DNA of 5,116 nucleotides from Acidobacteriaceae bacterium (GTDB lineage Bacteria; Acidobacteriota; Terriglobia; Terriglobales; Acidobacteriaceae), in contig JAOAPJ010000094.1 in assembly GCA_025462805.1 (NCBI GenBank), positions 1 to 5,116 of the forward strand, written 5' to 3'. A model generated the notes under the pieces. That model was given only the letters and a program-made list of their open reading frames with translations. It did no database searches and had not been told where the DNA came from. Positions 5,038 to 5,116 of this stretch are shown here, piece after piece. The stretch's first letter is position 1. Every line of letters begins with the position of its first letter. Position numbers and translations under genes: made by a program.

Positions 5038-5116
5038 GTGACAAACCAGATACCCGCCGCGCCGCCCACACGGGAGGCAGCCTGGAACGTGCTCACTGAG
5101 TTCACCCAGAACCCCA
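5038..5116 (+). CDS. probable HD-domain hydrolase, N-terminal fragment
   Basis: Partial gene running off the right edge, with 26 codons visible: VTNQIPAAPP, then TREAAWNVLTEFTQNP. The pattern 'P-TRE-A--LL-E-TQ-' is how a group of small HD-superfamily metal-dependent phosphohydrolases begins, where the next segment normally reads 'LRKH' and supplies the first metal ligands. Those residues lie outside this window, so the call rests on a short match. GAGG (5029-5032) sits 5 bases before GTG 5038. GTG 5032 is also in frame, two codons upstream, but overlaps that site. The gene is divergent from the zinc-ribbon regulator, so regulation by it is possible but not shown. Confidence 0.5.
   Translation, partial: MTNQIPAAPPTREAAWNVLTEFTQNP

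Overview
The window is GC-rich bacterial DNA, densely coded, with intrinsic terminators. Its gene set is a MoaD-like protein, Tat-exported ferritin-like proteins, UppS, a Cys4-ribbon/XRE regulator and the start of a probable HD-domain protein. This looks most like an Acidobacteriota (Terriglobia-type) chromosome. That placement rests on how the proteins read, not on a database search.

Layout, left to right. Positions 1-104 (minus) hold the start of a moaD-like gene that runs off the left edge. A non-coding gap of about 350 bases follows. Then come two tandem copies of one transcription unit on the plus strand: a conserved upstream element, an AGGAG ribosome-binding site, a Tat-signal ferritin-like gene (461-1639 and 2024-3223) and a terminator hairpin with the same 12-bp stem in both copies. 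The proteins are 392 and 399 residues, about 87% identical by hand count, and both keep the full E / ExxH / E / ExxH di-iron ligand set. The second copy differs in having about 183 extra bases between its upstream element and its ribosome-binding site. That extra piece carries a strong intrinsic terminator (1828-1856).

On the right, uppS (3316-4146, minus) converges on the second ferritin-like gene and shares a bidirectional terminator with it. Upstream of uppS, on the same strand, is a zinc-ribbon/XRE regulator (4293-4835). Divergent from that regulator, a probable HD-domain protein begins at 5038 and runs off the right edge.

How the parts work together: UppS makes the lipid carrier for wall synthesis and MoaD serves molybdenum cofactor synthesis, so both are housekeeping. 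The duplicated ferritin-like pair is the accessory feature and appears to be its own locus. The proteins should be exported folded, with metal already bound. The copies differ in upstream RNA, in residues beside the metal site and in the C-terminal region, which suggests they have diverged in regulation and perhaps in activity. No mobile element, CRISPR array, tRNA or rRNA was seen.
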